The notes beneath the pieces are model-generated. The model was not told the DNA's origin and did not search any database. It saw only the letters and a program-made list of their open reading frames with translations. DNA of 64,000 bases from Lutibacter sp. GTDB lineage: Bacteria; Bacteroidota; Bacteroidia; Flavobacteriales; Flavobacteriaceae. A program made the position numbers and the translations under genes. Shown one piece after another: positions 42,495 to 54,073 of the stretch; position 1 is the first letter of the stretch; each line of letters begins with the position of its first letter. Location of the stretch: positions 59,020 to 123,019 of the forward strand of contig NVWM01000006.1 in NCBI GenBank assembly GCA_002733665.1, read 5' to 3'.

Positions 42495-45098
42495 TTATTT
42501 TTTAGTCAACATTCGTTTAATTTCATTCAATTTCATCAAGGCTTCAATTGGCGTTAATGTATCAATATTGGTTGATAGAATTTCCTCTTTCACATCTTCA
42601 AGTAGCGGATCATCTAACTTAAAAAAACTCAATTGCACATCTTCTTCTTGCGCTTGTTTTAACTTGTTCTTTATATCTTCTGATGAATGACTTTGCTCTA
42701 ACTTCTTCAACATTTTATTTGCCTTATGGATAACTGTTGAAGGCATTCCAGCCAATTTTGCTACATGAATACCAAAACTATGCTCACTACCACCTGAAAC
42801 CAATTTCCTCAAGAAAATCACATTATCTTTCAATTCTTTGACTGAAACATTGAAGTTTTTGATACGCTCAAAAGTTTCAGTCATGTCATTTAACTCATGA
42901 TAATGCGTCGCAAACAATGTCTTTGCTTTTGTTGGATGTTCATGTAAGTATTCGGCAATTGCCCAAGCAATCGAAATACCATCGTACGTACTAGTACCTC
43001 TACCTATTTCATCTAATAAAATCAAACTTCTATCAGATAAATTGTTCAAAATACTCGACGTTTCGTTCATTTCAACCATAAACGTTGATTCACCCATCGA
43101 AATATTATCACTCGCACCAACACGTGTAAAAATCTTATCAATCACACCAATTTTCGCGTTTTGTGCAGGGACATAACTTCCCATTTGTGCCAACAATACA
43201 ATAAGTGCTGTCTGACGTAAAATGGCTGATTTACCACTCATATTTGGTCCGGTAATCATGATTATCTGTTGTTGATTTCTATTTAAAACAACATCATTTG
43301 CAACATATTCTTCACCAATTGGCAACTGTTTTTCTATTACAGGATGACGCCCATTTTTAATATCAAGGTCTGTACTTTTATCTAGTATCGGACGAACATA
43401 ATTGTTCTTTTTTGCCGTTAGAGCAAACGAACAAAGACAATCTAATTGTGCAATTAATTGCGCATTCTTTTGAACAGGCCTAATAAATTTCAATAAAAAA
43501 ACAACCAAATCATTAAAGATTTGATGTTCTAAATGACTTATTTTATCTTCAGCACTTAAAATTTTTGTTTCGTATTCTTTTAACTCTTCAGTGATGTAAC
43601 GCTCAGCATTCACAAGGGTTTGCTTACGTGTCCACTCCTCAGGAACTTTATCTTTATGTGTGTTTCGTACTTCAATATAATAACCAAAAACGTTGTTAAA
43701 CGCGATTTTTAAAGAACTGATTCCAGTGCGTTCAATTTCTCGTTTTACCATGGCATCGAGATATTGCTTTCCTGATGTTGAGATAGCACGCAACTCATCC
43801 AATTCTTCTGAAACTCCATCAGTGATAGCATTTCCTTTGTTGATGTTTACAGGAGCGTTCTCAAACAGTGTTTCGCTTATTTTATCAATCAATAAATGGC
43901 AATCATCCAGTCCTTTTCCTAGATTTTGCAAGAATGCATTTGTGCTTTTTTCTGCGGATGCTTTTATCGGCAGAATAGCTTGTAAAGAATCTTTGAGTAA
44001 CACTATTTCCTTCGGACTTATTTTTCCTGTAGCAACTTTAGAAATTAGTCTTTCAATATCACTTATTTGTTTGATTTGATACGTTGCAATTTCAAAGAAA
44101 TCATCATTATCAATCAAATATTTTACAATTTCTTGGCGTTCTTTTATCTGTTCAATATTCTTTAACGGAAGCGCTAACCAGCGTTTTAATAAGCGTCCTC
44201 CCATTGGTGAGATTGTTTGGTCAATCACATCAAGAAGCGTTACTGCTTCGGCAGAATTAGCATTGTATAATTCTAAATTTCTGATGGTAAAACGATCCAT
44301 CCACACATAATCATCTTCTGCAATTCTATTGATTGAACTGATGTGCTCTAACTTGTTATGTTGCGTTTCTGAAAGGTAATATAAAACGGCTCCTGAAGCA
44401 ATAATTCCTTCTTTCAAGTCATCTATTCCAAACCCTTTTAAAGATTTTATTTTAAAATGGTTTGTTAGACTTTCTTCGGCGTAATCTGTTTGAAAAACCC
44501 AATCATCGAGATAAAAATTATTAAAGCGTTCACCGAACACTTCAACAAATTTTATTTTGTTCTTTTTTTGAACCAAGACTTCACTTGGACTAAAATTTTG
44601 CAATAATTTATCAATGTATTCACTATTGCCTTGTGCTGTTAAAAATTCACCTGTAGAAACATCCAAAAAAGAAATTCCAATATTTTTTTTACCAAAATGG
44701 ATGGCTGCTAAAAAGTTGTTGGTCTTGGCTTGTAAAACTTCGTCATTCAGAGAAACTCCTGGAGTAATTAGTTCTGTAACTCCACGTTTTACAATGGTTT
44801 TTGTCATTTTAGGATCTTCGAGTTGATCACAAATAGCAACTCTGCATCCTGCTTTTACCAACTTTGGTAAATAGGTGTTTAATGAATGATGTGGAAAGCC
44901 TGCAAGCGCAATTTCTGTTTCACTTCCTGCTCCTCTCTTGGTTAAAACAATACCAACAATTTTGGCACATTTTACAGCATCTTCACCAAAAGTTTCATAA
45001 AAATCACCAACTCTAAAAAGTAACATTGCATCAGGATATTTCGCCTTAATTGCATTGTATTGCTTCATTAATGGTGTGACTCTTTTTACTTTTGCCAA
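42495..45098 (-). CDS. mutS: DNA mismatch repair protein MutS
   Basis: An 867-residue mismatch recognition ATPase. The N-terminal mismatch-binding domain includes [12 protein letters not shown] (the Phe and Glu that contact the mismatch). The core and clamp follow, then the ATPase with Walker [33 protein letters not shown] and the HYHEL motif. Length and order are those of MutS1. It is transcribed alone, leftward, with a repeat-rich gap after its stop. Confidence 0.97.
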   Translation of the reverse strand: MAKVKRVTPLMKQYNAIKAKYPDAMLLFRVGDFYETFGEDAVKCAKIVGIVLTKRGAGSETEIALAGFPHHSLNTYLPKLVKAGCRVAICDQLEDPKMTKTIVKRGVTELITPGVSLNDEVLQAKTNNFLAAIHFGKKNIGISFLDVSTGEFLTAQGNSEYIDKLLQNFSPSEVLVQKKNKIKFVEVFGERFNNFYLDDWVFQTDYAEESLTNHFKIKSLKGFGIDDLKEGIIASGAVLYYLSETQHNKLEHISSINRIAEDDYVWMDRFTIRNLELYNANSAEAVTLLDVIDQTISPMGGRLLKRWLALPLKNIEQIKERQEIVKYLIDNDDFFEIATYQIKQISDIERLISKVATGKISPKEIVLLKDSLQAILPIKASAEKSTNAFLQNLGKGLDDCHLLIDKISETLFENAPVNINKGNAITDGVSEELDELRAISTSGKQYLDAMVKREIERTGISSLKIAFNNVFGYYIEVRNTHKDKVPEEWTRKQTLVNAERYITEELKEYETKILSAEDKISHLEHQIFNDLVVFLLKFIRPVQKNAQLIAQLDCLCSFALTAKKNNYVRPILDKSTDLDIKNGRHPVIEKQLPIGEEYVANDVVLNRNQQQIIMITGPNMSGKSAILRQTALIVLLAQMGSYVPAQNAKIGVIDKIFTRVGASDNISMGESTFMVEMNETSSILNNLSDRSLILLDEIGRGTSTYDGISIAWAIAEYLHEHPTKAKTLFATHYHELNDMTETFERIKNFNVSVKELKDNVIFLRKLVSGGSEHSFGIHVAKLAGMPSTVIHKANKMLKKLEQSHSSEDIKNKLKQAQEEDVQLSFFKLDDPLLEDVKEEILSTNIDTLTPIEALMKLNEIKRMLTKK

Positions 45099-45164
45099 AG
45101 TTTTGATTGGTTTTTAAATGAACTGCTAATTTATGATTTTTTGGGGAAATAAAAGGTAAGAAAA

Positions 45165-45389
45165 CTATTCGTTTCGTTCTCTCATTTTATCCAAATTTTC
45201 TTTGGTAATCATGTAGTCTTTTACATCTCTATCTTTCCAACGATGGTAAGAAAATAGCGGAATGACTATAAAGAAAATTCCTAAAACTCCAAATCCAATA
45301 AATTTAGGTGCGTAGTCACTTTCAAAGAAGTATCCAAAAATGATACTTCCAAAAGAAACAATTGTAAAAAATATAATTAGGTATTTCAC
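45165..45389 (-). CDS. Small membrane protein, unknown function
   Basis: A 74-residue protein with two hydrophobic helices (YLIIFFTIVSFGSIIFGYFF and FIGFGVLGIFFIVIPLF) and a charged C-terminal tail (RWKDRDVKDYMITKENLDKM). No family is recognised. The start lies two bases after the aspS stop, so it is most likely translated from the aspS transcript. Confidence 0.72.
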   Translation of the reverse strand: MKYLIIFFTIVSFGSIIFGYFFESDYAPKFIGFGVLGIFFIVIPLFSYHRWKDRDVKDYMITKENLDKMRERNE

Positions 45390-45391
45390 TT

Positions 45392-47146
45392 TTATGATTT
45401 TAGATTAAGTTTCAAACTTAATTCTGTCAATTGTTCATCGTCAAGTGGCGCAGGAGCGTCAATCATTACATCTCGTCCTGAATTGTTTTTTGGGAATGCA
45501 ATAAAATCTCGAATTGTTTCTTGTCCGCCAAGAATCGACACCAATCTATCTAATCCAAATGCCAATCCTCCATGAGGTGGTGCACCATATTCAAAGGCAT
45601 CCATCAAGAAACCAAATTGTGCTTTTGCATCTTCTTCTGAGAACCCAAGATGCTTTAACATTGTTGCCTGAATCTTCTTGTCATGAATTCTTATTGAACC
45701 TCCACCAATTTCATTTCCGTTTAAAACTAAATCATATGCATTTGCCTTAACTTCTCCAGGATTCGTATCCAATAATTCTAACTGTCCAGGTTTTGGTGAT
45801 GTAAACGGATGATGCATTGCATGGTAATGTCCTGTTTCTTCATCTAGTTCCAATAATGGGAAATCTATCACCCAAAGTGGCGCAAATACTTTTGGATCTC
45901 TCAACCCTAAACGTTCTGCCAATTCCATTCTTAATGCACTCAATTGCGCTCTTACTTTATTAGTGTCACCTGACAATATACAAACTAAATCACCTGCTTT
46001 TGCATCAGTAACTTCAGCCCATTTTGCCAAGTCTTCTTGGTCATAAAATTTATCAACTGAAGATTTGAAAGAACCATCATCGTTACAACGAGAATAGATC
46101 ATTCCGAGCGCTCCAACTTGTGGACGCCTCACCCAATCAATCAACTTATCAATTTCTTTTCTAGTGTATTTATTTCCTCCAGGAACTGCAATTCCCACAA
46201 CCAATTCAGCATTGTTAAACACACCGAATTCTTTATGTTGAGCAACTTCGTTTAACTCGCCAAATTCCATTCCGAATCGAATATCTGGCTTGTCATTTCC
46301 ATACAAACGCATCGCATCATCATACAACATTCTTGGAAATTTGTCAACTTCAATATTATTGATTTCTTTTAATAAATGACGTGTCAACCCTTCAAAAACA
46401 TTCAAAATGTCTTCTTGTTCAATAAATGCCATTTCGCAGTCAATTTGTGTAAATTCTGGTTGTCTATCGGCACGTAAATCTTCGTCTCTAAAACATTTTA
46501 CAATCTGAAAATATTTATCCATTCCTCCAACCATCAATAGTTGTTTAAAGGTTTGTGGAGATTGTGGCAAGGCATAAAATTGCCCTTCATTCATTCTCGA
46601 TGGAACAACAAAATCTCGTGCACCTTCTGGTGTTGACTTGATTAAATAAGGTGTTTCTACCTCTATAAATCCTCCGTCTGATAAATATTTACGGACTTCC
46701 ATCGTTACTTTGTGACGGAAGATTAAATTATCTTTTACTGGATTTCTTCTAATATCTAAATATCGATATTTCATGCGCAATTCTTCTCCACCATCTGTCT
46801 CATCTTCAATCGTAAAAGGAGGTGTTAAAGACGCGTTTAAAACCGTTAATTTAGAAACTAAAACTTCTATTTCTCCAGTTTCAATATTTCTGTTTTTAGA
46901 CTGACGTTCAATCACTTTTCCTTTTACTTGAATCACAAATTCTCTTCCCAAAGATTTCGCTTGCTCCATAATTTCTTTTGGAGTTCGCTCTTCATCAAAA
47001 ATTAATTGTGTAATTCCATATCTATCACGTACATCAACCCAAATCATAAATCCTTTGTCGCGCACTTTTTGTACCCAACCAGAAAGTGTAACCTCTTCAT
47101 TTATATCCGATAATCTCAATTCGCCGTTTGTATGACTTCTATACAT
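45392..47146 (-). CDS. aspS: Aspartyl-tRNA synthetase
   Basis: A 584-residue class II synthetase of the bacterial AspRS type. The N-terminal anticodon-binding domain ([14 protein letters not shown]) is followed by the catalytic core with motif 2 ([19 protein letters not shown]), a bacterial GAD insertion, and motif 3 ([13 protein letters not shown]). The length matches the bacterial form. On the minus strand a TAAATTTG box (47177-47170) lies about 24 bases before the ATG. Confidence 0.97.
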   Translation of the reverse strand: MYRSHTNGELRLSDINEEVTLSGWVQKVRDKGFMIWVDVRDRYGITQLIFDEERTPKEIMEQAKSLGREFVIQVKGKVIERQSKNRNIETGEIEVLVSKLTVLNASLTPPFTIEDETDGGEELRMKYRYLDIRRNPVKDNLIFRHKVTMEVRKYLSDGGFIEVETPYLIKSTPEGARDFVVPSRMNEGQFYALPQSPQTFKQLLMVGGMDKYFQIVKCFRDEDLRADRQPEFTQIDCEMAFIEQEDILNVFEGLTRHLLKEINNIEVDKFPRMLYDDAMRLYGNDKPDIRFGMEFGELNEVAQHKEFGVFNNAELVVGIAVPGGNKYTRKEIDKLIDWVRRPQVGALGMIYSRCNDDGSFKSSVDKFYDQEDLAKWAEVTDAKAGDLVCILSGDTNKVRAQLSALRMELAERLGLRDPKVFAPLWVIDFPLLELDEETGHYHAMHHPFTSPKPGQLELLDTNPGEVKANAYDLVLNGNEIGGGSIRIHDKKIQATMLKHLGFSEEDAKAQFGFLMDAFEYGAPPHGGLAFGLDRLVSILGGQETIRDFIAFPKNNSGRDVMIDAPAPLDDEQLTELSLKLNLKS

Positions 47147-47371
47147 AATCTATTCTAATAATTAATGTGCAAATTTAAAAAGATAATCTTGGAAGCACGT
47201 GTTTTATAAAATAATTATATAAATAATTACATGATCTAAAATTACATTTTTTACAATTTTGCATAACAAAACAATAATTATTCAAAAAAAAATAAATGTT
47301 TTAATGTTATATATTAGGTAATACATGTTTTTTAATACATATTTGTAATATACTAATACTAAAATTTTATT

Positions 47372-50056
47372 ATGAAACAAACTTACTATTTAAGGATTTT
47401 GGCCATTTTATTGGTCTTCTTCCCGTTAAGCATCTATGCTCAAGAAACCGTTAACGGAACAGTTTTCGAAAGTAGCAGCAGTAGCCCTTTACCTGGCGCC
47501 AATGTTATTGTTAAAGGTACAACAACAGGAACAATAACTGATTTTAATGGAGTTTTTTCTTTTAATGTCGCTAGTTTTCCAGTTACATTAGAAGTCTCTT
47601 CTGTTGGTTTTGAAACAACTGAAATAACTGTTAATTCATCAGAAAATGTATCTATATCTCTTGAAGGAGGTATTTCATTAGATGAAGTTGTTATTGTGGG
47701 TAACAGATCTAAACCAAGAACAATTTTAGATTCTCCTGTTCCAATTGATGTTATTGGAGTTAACGAACTCAAAAGCACAGGTCAACCTACTGTAGATAAA
47801 ATGTTGACTTATAAAATTCCTTCATTTAACTCAACAAACCAAACTATTTCTGATGCAACTGCACATTTTGACCCTGCAGATTTGCGTGGTTTAGGACCAA
47901 GTAGAACATTGGTTTTAGTGAATGGAAAGCGAAAAAATCAAAGTGCTTTGGTTTATATAAATGACACTCCTGGAAAAGGTGAGGTCGGAGTAGATTTAAA
48001 AAGTATTCCTGCCGCTGCAATTGAAAGAATTGAAGTTTTAAGAGATGGTGCTTCGGCACAATACGGTTCAGATGCAATTGCTGGTGTTATAAATATGGTT
48101 TTAAAGAAGAATGTAGAATACACGACAATAAATACTAATGCTGGAGTTACAAGCGAAGGTGATGGATTTAATTTTGGTGTAGATTTTAATACATCTACAA
48201 ACGTTGGTGATAATGGCGGTTATTTAAATTTAACTTTAGGATATTATAATCAAGAAGAAACAAATAGAGCTGGTGAACCTGGAGGTGATGGACTATTTGG
48301 AGTGGTCTTTGGAGATAACGCTATTTTAAACGGAACACATCCTTGGTTAGTAGAAAATCCAGATATGGGAATGACAGTAGGTCAACCTAGTTACAATAAG
48401 TTTGATGCGTTTTTTAATGTAGGAGTTCCTTTTAAAAGCGGGAATGGAGAAGCGTATGCATTTGGTGGTGTATCTGCCAGAAAAGGAACAAGTTTTGCTC
48501 TGTATAGAGCACCTTATTGGGTTCCAGATCCTCATAATTTATTACATGCTGTTGGTACAGAGTACCAAGGTTTTCAACCAACTTTTGAAACTGATGTTGT
48601 AGATAATAATTTTACTGTTGGTGCCAAATGGAAAATGCATGGTTTTGATGTTGATTTAAGTGGAACACATGGTAGAAATGGTGTTGGTTATGAAGTTAAT
48701 AATAGTTTAAATCCTGCTTTAGGAGCAAATAGTCCTACTTCATTTGATGTTGGTGCATATGTATTTATTAACAATCTTGCCAATTTAGATGTTTCAAGAA
48801 ATTTTGGAACAATCAATTTAGCATTTGGTGCTGAAGTTAAAGGTGAGAGTTTTGAAGCAACTGCAGGGCAGCCTGAATCTTATGCAGGTGATGGTGTCCA
48901 ATCTTTTCCAGGATTACAACCTGCAAATGCCTTAAATGCAAAAAGAGATAATTATGGTGTTTATGGAGATTTAGAGTTTGAACCAAATGATGATTTTCTA
49001 ATTGGTGTAGCTGCTAGATATGAAGATTTTAGTGATTTTGGTGATAATACTTCATGGAAAGTAAATGGAAGATATTCACTAGGAGATAAAAAAGGAGCAA
49101 TAAGAGCTTCTTACGGTACTGGATTTAGAGCACCATCCTTACATCAAATTTATTTAAGTAATATTCAAACGTTAGTTTCTGGGAATACAATTTCTAACCA
49201 AGGGACATTTAACAATGTTGACCCTATAATTAGAGATGGTTTAGGTGTTCCTCAATTAACCGCTGAAACATCTAAAAATATTTCAGCTGGAATTACTTAC
49301 AAACCTGTTAACAATTTATCATTATCTGTAGATTATTACAATGTGAAAGTTGATGATCGAGTACTATTTACTGGAGAAATTGGATACATTGACGGTGCTG
49401 TAGGCAATCCTCAAAACCCAGTAGAAGATATATTAGAGGCAAATTCAATCACGAGTTTAAAGTTCTTTGTAAATGCTGTAGATACTGAAACATCTGGTCT
49501 TGATCTTGTTGCAAGCTATAGAAACATAGAGTTAGGTAATGGAAAGTTAGGAGCAACTCTTGCTGCAAATTTTAATGAAACAAAAATCACTAGTAAAGAT
49601 GCAGATTCTACGACTGATGGATTACAGTTAGAAGCTCCTGGACTATTAGGAACTAATGGATATGACATCTTTAATCGTAAAGAGCAAGCTAGAATTACTT
49701 CTTCAAGACCAAAATCTAAAATTATTTTAGGGTTTGATTATGAAATAAACAAATGGAATGTTAATTTTAATAACACATACTTTGGGGAGGTAACTTGGCA
49801 ACATGGTAATGATGTTGATAAAGATCAAACATTTGCAGGTAAAATTGTAACTGATTTAATTGTTTCCTATGATTTTTCTGATAAAATTTCTGCAAGACTT
49901 GCTGTAAATAATTTATTAGACGTATATCCTGATGTAATTGATACTAAAGGTGATTTTGTGACAGATCTTGGTGGTCGTTTCAAATATCCTTGGGAAGTAA
50001 ATCAATTTGGATTTAACGGAACAGTAATAAATGGTGGAGTAACTTTTAAGTTCTAA
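47372..50056 (+). CDS. TonB-dependent outer-membrane receptor
   Basis: An 894-residue receptor. After a signal peptide (LSIYAQ) comes a CarboxypepD_reg-like domain (residues 25-105, GTVFESSSSSPLPGANVIVKG). The plug domain covers about 120-240 (LVNGKRKNQSALV, RIEVLRDGASAQYGSDAIAGVINMV), then a 22-strand barrel ending in GGVTFKF. It imports an unknown substrate. No SusD partner is adjacent. The 225-base upstream gap is AT-rich, and I see no clear operator in it. Confidence 0.93.
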   Translation: MKQTYYLRILAILLVFFPLSIYAQETVNGTVFESSSSSPLPGANVIVKGTTTGTITDFNGVFSFNVASFPVTLEVSSVGFETTEITVNSSENVSISLEGGISLDEVVIVGNRSKPRTILDSPVPIDVIGVNELKSTGQPTVDKMLTYKIPSFNSTNQTISDATAHFDPADLRGLGPSRTLVLVNGKRKNQSALVYINDTPGKGEVGVDLKSIPAAAIERIEVLRDGASAQYGSDAIAGVINMVLKKNVEYTTINTNAGVTSEGDGFNFGVDFNTSTNVGDNGGYLNLTLGYYNQEETNRAGEPGGDGLFGVVFGDNAILNGTHPWLVENPDMGMTVGQPSYNKFDAFFNVGVPFKSGNGEAYAFGGVSARKGTSFALYRAPYWVPDPHNLLHAVGTEYQGFQPTFETDVVDNNFTVGAKWKMHGFDVDLSGTHGRNGVGYEVNNSLNPALGANSPTSFDVGAYVFINNLANLDVSRNFGTINLAFGAEVKGESFEATAGQPESYAGDGVQSFPGLQPANALNAKRDNYGVYGDLEFEPNDDFLIGVAARYEDFSDFGDNTSWKVNGRYSLGDKKGAIRASYGTGFRAPSLHQIYLSNIQTLVSGNTISNQGTFNNVDPIIRDGLGVPQLTAETSKNISAGITYKPVNNLSLSVDYYNVKVDDRVLFTGEIGYIDGAVGNPQNPVEDILEANSITSLKFFVNAVDTETSGLDLVASYRNIELGNGKLGATLAANFNETKITSKDADSTTDGLQLEAPGLLGTNGYDIFNRKEQARITSSRPKSKIILGFDYEINKWNVNFNNTYFGEVTWQHGNDVDKDQTFAGKIVTDLIVSYDFSDKISARLAVNNLLDVYPDVIDTKGDFVTDLGGRFKYPWEVNQFGFNGTVINGGVTFKF

Positions 50057-50077
50057 ACCAATTTTTATAAAATTCTT

Positions 50078-50117
50078 AAAACTCTCAAACCTATTCATTT
50101 AGATTTGAGAGTTTTTT
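50078..50117 (+). terminator. Terminator of the TonB receptor gene
   Basis: A 12-bp stem AAAACTCTCAAA/TTTGAGAGTTTT with a 14-base loop runs into a T-run. Confidence 0.85.
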
Positions 50118-50171
50118 ATTTTAAATTATAGTTGCTTTTCTTCGTAACTTTACACTTTAGAAAACACAAAA

Positions 50172-50846
50172 ATGTCAAAATTATATTTAGTTCCTACGCC
50201 AATTGGTAATCTTGATGATATGACTTTTAGAGCCATAAAAGTGCTGAAAGAGGTTGATTTAATTCTCGCGGAAGACACGCGAACTTCTGGTAAGTTGTTA
50301 AAACATTTTGAAATTTCAACTCATATGCAATCACATCATATGCATAATGAGCATAAAATGGTAAATCGCATTGTAGAACGTATAAAAAGTGGTGAAACGG
50401 TTGCTTTAATTTCTGATGCTGGAACTCCTGCAATTTCAGATCCTGGATTCTTACTCACAAGAGCATGTATAGAAAAGGGCATAGAAGTAGATTGTCTTCC
50501 TGGAGCAACAGCATTTGTGCCTGCACTTGTAAATAGTGGGTTCCCAAATGATAAGTTTGTTTTTGAGGGGTTTTTGCCTGTTAAAAAAGGAAGGCAAACA
50601 CGATTAAAACTATTAGCTGAAGAAACTAGAACTATAATTTTCTACGAATCTCCTCACAAATTGATAAAAACTTTAGGTCATTTTGTAGAATATTTTGGAG
50701 AAGACAGACCTGTTTCGATTTCTAGAGAGTTAACAAAAATGTTTGAAGAAACTATTCGCGGGACTGCAACCGAAGTCTTGGCATATTACACCAATAAGCC
50801 TCCAAAAGGTGAGATTGTGATTATTGTTGGAGGAAAAAGTAAATGA
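50172..50846 (+). CDS. rsmI: 16S rRNA 2'-O-methyltransferase RsmI
   Basis: A 224-residue tetrapyrrole-methylase fold enzyme that methylates C1402 of 16S rRNA. Motifs are LYLVPTPIGNLDDMTFRAI, AEDTRTSGKLL, LISDAGTPAISDPGFLL and LPGATAFVPALVNSG. It lacks the short C-terminal domain of E. coli RsmI, as in many Bacteroidota. Its last four bases overlap the next gene (ATGA), showing translational coupling. Confidence 0.94.
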   Translation: MSKLYLVPTPIGNLDDMTFRAIKVLKEVDLILAEDTRTSGKLLKHFEISTHMQSHHMHNEHKMVNRIVERIKSGETVALISDAGTPAISDPGFLLTRACIEKGIEVDCLPGATAFVPALVNSGFPNDKFVFEGFLPVKKGRQTRLKLLAEETRTIIFYESPHKLIKTLGHFVEYFGEDRPVSISRELTKMFEETIRGTATEVLAYYTNKPPKGEIVIIVGGKSK

Positions 50847-51418
50847 AAAAATTACTTCATAAAATAAAAGACTGTACAATATGTAAGGATCACTTAGTTT
50901 TAGGTCCTAGACCAGTTCTTGCCGCACATAAAAATTCTAAAATTGTAATTATAGGTCAAGCTCCAGGAACCAAAGTTCACGCTTCAGGAATTCCTTGGGA
51001 TGATGCTAGTGGAAGGCAATTACGAAAGTGGTTGAATGTTACAGATGAAGAATTTTATGATGTAGAGAAGTTTGCAATTATTCCTATGGGATTTTGTTAT
51101 CCTGGAAAAGGAAAGTCTGGAGATTTACCTCCAAGAAAGGAATGTGCTCCACAATGGCATCAAGAATTGTTTGATAAAATGCCAAATCTTGAGTTAATTA
51201 TTTTAATCGGAATGTATGCGCAGAATTATTATTTGAAGGAGAAAGCAAAAAGAACACTAACTGAAACAGTTGATAATTATCCTGAATATTTGCCTAAGTA
51301 TTTTGTGTTACCACATCCTTCGCCGAGAAATCGGTTTTGGTTTACCAAGAATCCATGGTTTGAAAGAGAAGTACTACCTGAATTGAAAGAGAGAGTTAAA
51401 GGTTTATTGGACAAATAG
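50843..51418 (+). CDS. Uracil-DNA glycosylase superfamily protein
   Basis: A 191-residue protein of the uracil-DNA glycosylase fold. The motif IGQAPGTKVHASGIPW is the water-activating loop region, and VLPHPSPRNRFW is the uracil/DNA loop. Four cysteines (11, 14, 85, 101) are placed as in the Fe-S cluster of family 4/5 enzymes, suggesting a [4Fe-4S] cluster. Whether it removes uracil is not certain, as this small group is poorly characterised. It is coupled to rsmI. Confidence 0.8.
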   Translation: MKKLLHKIKDCTICKDHLVLGPRPVLAAHKNSKIVIIGQAPGTKVHASGIPWDDASGRQLRKWLNVTDEEFYDVEKFAIIPMGFCYPGKGKSGDLPPRKECAPQWHQELFDKMPNLELIILIGMYAQNYYLKEKAKRTLTETVDNYPEYLPKYFVLPHPSPRNRFWFTKNPWFEREVLPELKERVKGLLDK

Positions 51419-51430
51419 TTACTCCTTTGT

Positions 51431-51570
51431 CATTCCCGAGAAATCGGGAATCCATAAAAAAGAGGTAAGTTTAGATTATGTATCACTTCGACTTCGCTCC
51501 ATGACCACTACTTAATGTTCTTAATAATGGAAAGAAGCTTGGTTTGGATTCCTGCTTTCGCAGGAATGAC
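51431..51570. repeat. Composite palindromic repeat, two inverted units flanking a spacer
   Basis: The first unit at 51432-51451 is ATTCCCGA-GAAA-TCGGGAAT; the second at 51548-51567 is ATTCCTGC-TTTC-GCAGGAAT, in opposite orientation. The outer ends GTCATTCC and GGAATGAC are complementary. The spacer contains a copy of the CTTCGACTTCGCTC-type repeat (51483-51507). The layout is BIME-like. Confidence 0.7.
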
Positions 51571-51612
51571 AATATTGGAAAATAATATAAGAAACTGTGA
51601 TTCAAATTTTGA

Positions 51613-53241
51613 CTATCGCTCTGCGATTAAATCTACAAACTCAAATTTCTTTCCGCTAAAAAGCCCTTTATCAGAAAGTTTTAAATCTGGAATAACCAAT
51701 AAAGCCATAAAAGAAAGTGTCATAAAAGGTGCTCTTAAAGTGGATCCTAAATTTTTTGCCATTTCATCAATTTCTTGATAGTCCTTTCCTGCTTCCCAAC
51801 CGTTTTTATCACTCATAATTCCAGCAACTGGCAAAGCAAGGTTTTTCTTTTGATTTCCATTCACAGCACAAATACCTCCTTTATTTTCAATGATAAGATT
51901 TACAGCACTGCATATCTCTTCATCAGATGTTCCAACAACCACAATATTATGACAATCATGTGCAACTGAACTAGCAATCGCTCCTTTTTTTAATCCGAAA
52001 TTCTTGATAAAAGCAATTGATGGTTTTGCATCTTGATAACGATTTACAACAGCCATTTTTAAAATATCGTTCTCAACATTGGAAATTAAATTTCCATCTT
52101 TTAATATTGCTGATGAGTGAATTTCGTTGGTGATTAATTCACCATCCAAAGCTTCAATCACACGCACTTTTTCTGAAGTTCCATAAATTCTAAAATCGCT
52201 TATAGTTTTTGGAGAAACATTAAAATTGTTTGGTTTTTTAAATGGAATAGACTCAATGAATGATTGCTCATTTTCAGCAACCAATTCTCCGTCAATATAG
52301 GTTTGTAAAACTTTAAAGTCAGTCAAATCCTCAACGACAATAAAATCTGCATCGTCACCATCCTGTAACAATCCAACATTCATATTATAATGTTTTACAG
52401 GATTGACACAAGCGGATTGTAACACTTTAAAGACATCAATTCCTTTTGCAACTGCTCTAGCGCATAGTTGATTTATATGGCCAACAATCAAATCATCTGG
52501 ATGCTTATCATCAGAACAAAACATCATATTTTCATAATGTTTTGGAAGTAAATCAATCAATGCTTCAAAATTCTTTGCAGCACTTCCTTCTCTAATTAAT
52601 ATTTTCATTCCAAGAGCCAACTTTTCGTTTGCTTCATCATAAGAAAAACATTCATGGTCGGTAGATATTCCAGCAGAAATATATTTCTCTGCATCTTTCC
52701 CTCTTAATCCTGGAGCGTGTCCATCAACTGGTTTGTTAAAATGTTTAGCCCAAGAAATCTTCTTTAAAACTTCATCGTCATCAAACAAAACGCCTGGATA
52801 ATTCATCATTTCCGCCAGATAATTAATATCAGGAGAAGACAATAATTCTTTTATATCATCAGAATCAATAATTGCTCCTGCTGTTTCAAAAGAAGTTGCA
52901 GGAACACAAGAAGGAGCGCCAAAATGAAATTTTAATGGCACTTTTTTACCATTTTCAATCATGTAATAAACACCCTCTTTCCCAAGAACATTTGCTATTT
53001 CGTGTGGATCAGAAATAGTTCCAACTGTACCATGTAAAACTGCCAATCGAGCAAATTCTGATGGTACTAACATTGAACTTTCAATATGAATATGAGCGTC
53101 TATAAATCCCGGAAGAATATAGTTTTTTACGTTATGTTCTTTTTTATTTATTGCTGATATTTTACCGTTTTCAACTACAACTTCAGCAGAAAAAATATTC
53201 TTATTTTCAATATCAACAAATTGTCCTAAAATTGTTTTCAT
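51613..53241 (-). CDS. ade: Adenine deaminase
   Basis: A 542-residue amidohydrolase converting adenine to hypoxanthine and ammonia. Metal-binding and signature motifs are [39 protein letters not shown] and, near the C-terminus, [12 protein letters not shown]. The length matches bacterial Ade. It supplies purine salvage, complementing purF. It follows the AhpD-like gene with no gap between that gene's stop and its start, so the pair is one operon. Confidence 0.95.
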   Translation of the reverse strand: MKTILGQFVDIENKNIFSAEVVVENGKISAINKKEHNVKNYILPGFIDAHIHIESSMLVPSEFARLAVLHGTVGTISDPHEIANVLGKEGVYYMIENGKKVPLKFHFGAPSCVPATSFETAGAIIDSDDIKELLSSPDINYLAEMMNYPGVLFDDDEVLKKISWAKHFNKPVDGHAPGLRGKDAEKYISAGISTDHECFSYDEANEKLALGMKILIREGSAAKNFEALIDLLPKHYENMMFCSDDKHPDDLIVGHINQLCARAVAKGIDVFKVLQSACVNPVKHYNMNVGLLQDGDDADFIVVEDLTDFKVLQTYIDGELVAENEQSFIESIPFKKPNNFNVSPKTISDFRIYGTSEKVRVIEALDGELITNEIHSSAILKDGNLISNVENDILKMAVVNRYQDAKPSIAFIKNFGLKKGAIASSVAHDCHNIVVVGTSDEEICSAVNLIIENKGGICAVNGNQKKNLALPVAGIMSDKNGWEAGKDYQEIDEMAKNLGSTLRAPFMTLSFMALLVIPDLKLSDKGLFSGKKFEFVDLIAER

Positions 53242-53832
53242 TTATATGTGTTTTCCAACTTCAAAACCATGTTTTCCAAGATATTGATTTCCACTATCAA
53301 TAGCATCGCCTTCTAAAGTTGTTCCCATAGAATCATTCCAACGATTTAGATATCCGAAAAGAGAAATTACTCCGAGCATTTCTACAATTTCGCCTTCATC
53401 CCAATATTTATATAATGCTGTTTTGATGTTTTCATCAACAGCATTTGGAACCATAGAAGCGGCTAAAGAAAAGTCTAAAGCAGCACGCTCAGCACCTGAA
53501 AATGCAGCATGCGTTCTATATTCCCAAATATTATCTAATTGCTCTTGCTCAGCACCATAACGTTCAGCAGCACGAATTGCATGTGCTTGACAATAGCGAC
53601 ATCCTGTAGCGTTACTCGAAACCCAAGCAATCATTCTTTTTAAAGCAGAAGTTACACGACCGTGATTTTCCATGACTGCCATATTCATACTGATGAATGA
53701 ACGTGCAATTTCTGGACGAATTTGCATTGTTAAAACTGAATTTGGACAAAAACCGAGTGTTTCATTGAAGAATTCAGCTAATTTTTTTACATCTGGATTT
53801 GTATCGGCAGATAAAGGTTGTACTAAAGGCAT
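53242..53832 (-). CDS. AhpD/carboxymuconolactone decarboxylase-like peroxidase-related protein
   Basis: A 196-residue all-helical protein of the CMD/AhpD superfamily. The redox motif is CRYCQAH (Cys78, Cys81, His84). Such proteins are alkylhydroperoxidases or disulfide partners of peroxiredoxins. It is the first gene of the leftward unit with ade and faces the divergent osmC across a 241-base gap that holds an inverted repeat. Confidence 0.86.
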   Translation of the reverse strand: MPLVQPLSADTNPDVKKLAEFFNETLGFCPNSVLTMQIRPEIARSFISMNMAVMENHGRVTSALKRMIAWVSSNATGCRYCQAHAIRAAERYGAEQEQLDNIWEYRTHAAFSGAERAALDFSLAASMVPNAVDENIKTALYKYWDEGEIVEMLGVISLFGYLNRWNDSMGTTLEGDAIDSGNQYLGKHGFEVGKHI

Positions 53833-53875
53833 ATTATTTTATTTTGTAAACAATATTACAAAAAAACGACACACA

Positions 53876-54035
53876 ATACCAACTTAACTTTCTAATATCG
53901 TATTATATTGTTTCTTTTTCACAATCTCTTTGGTAAAATCTATAGCATAACAAAATTATGCTAAAATATTTTTCCTTCAATCTTGTAAAAAATAATTCAA
54001 TATAATTATACAACATTAGAAAATAAAGTTGGTAT
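53876..54035. promoter_or_regulatory. Long inverted repeat in the divergent AhpD-like/osmC promoter region
   Basis: The boxes 53876-53896 (ATACCAACTT...TTCTAAT) and 54015-54035 (ATTAGAA...AAGTTGGTAT) are complementary apart from three positions and face outward. Each lies about 12-13 bases before a TTTG-type -7 box of its own gene. A small hairpin TAGCATAA-N5-TTATGCTA (53943-53963) lies between. They may be matched operators for a shared regulator. Confidence 0.5.
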
Positions 54036-54073
54036 GAAATGCTTAAATTTGAAACTTAATAAACAATAAAAAT

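Noticed and set aside
42205..42690. 161-residue plus-strand frame between the SpoU gene and mutS
   Set aside because: It spans two gene ends and the repeat-rich gap and shows no protein features; it is a chance frame through repeats.
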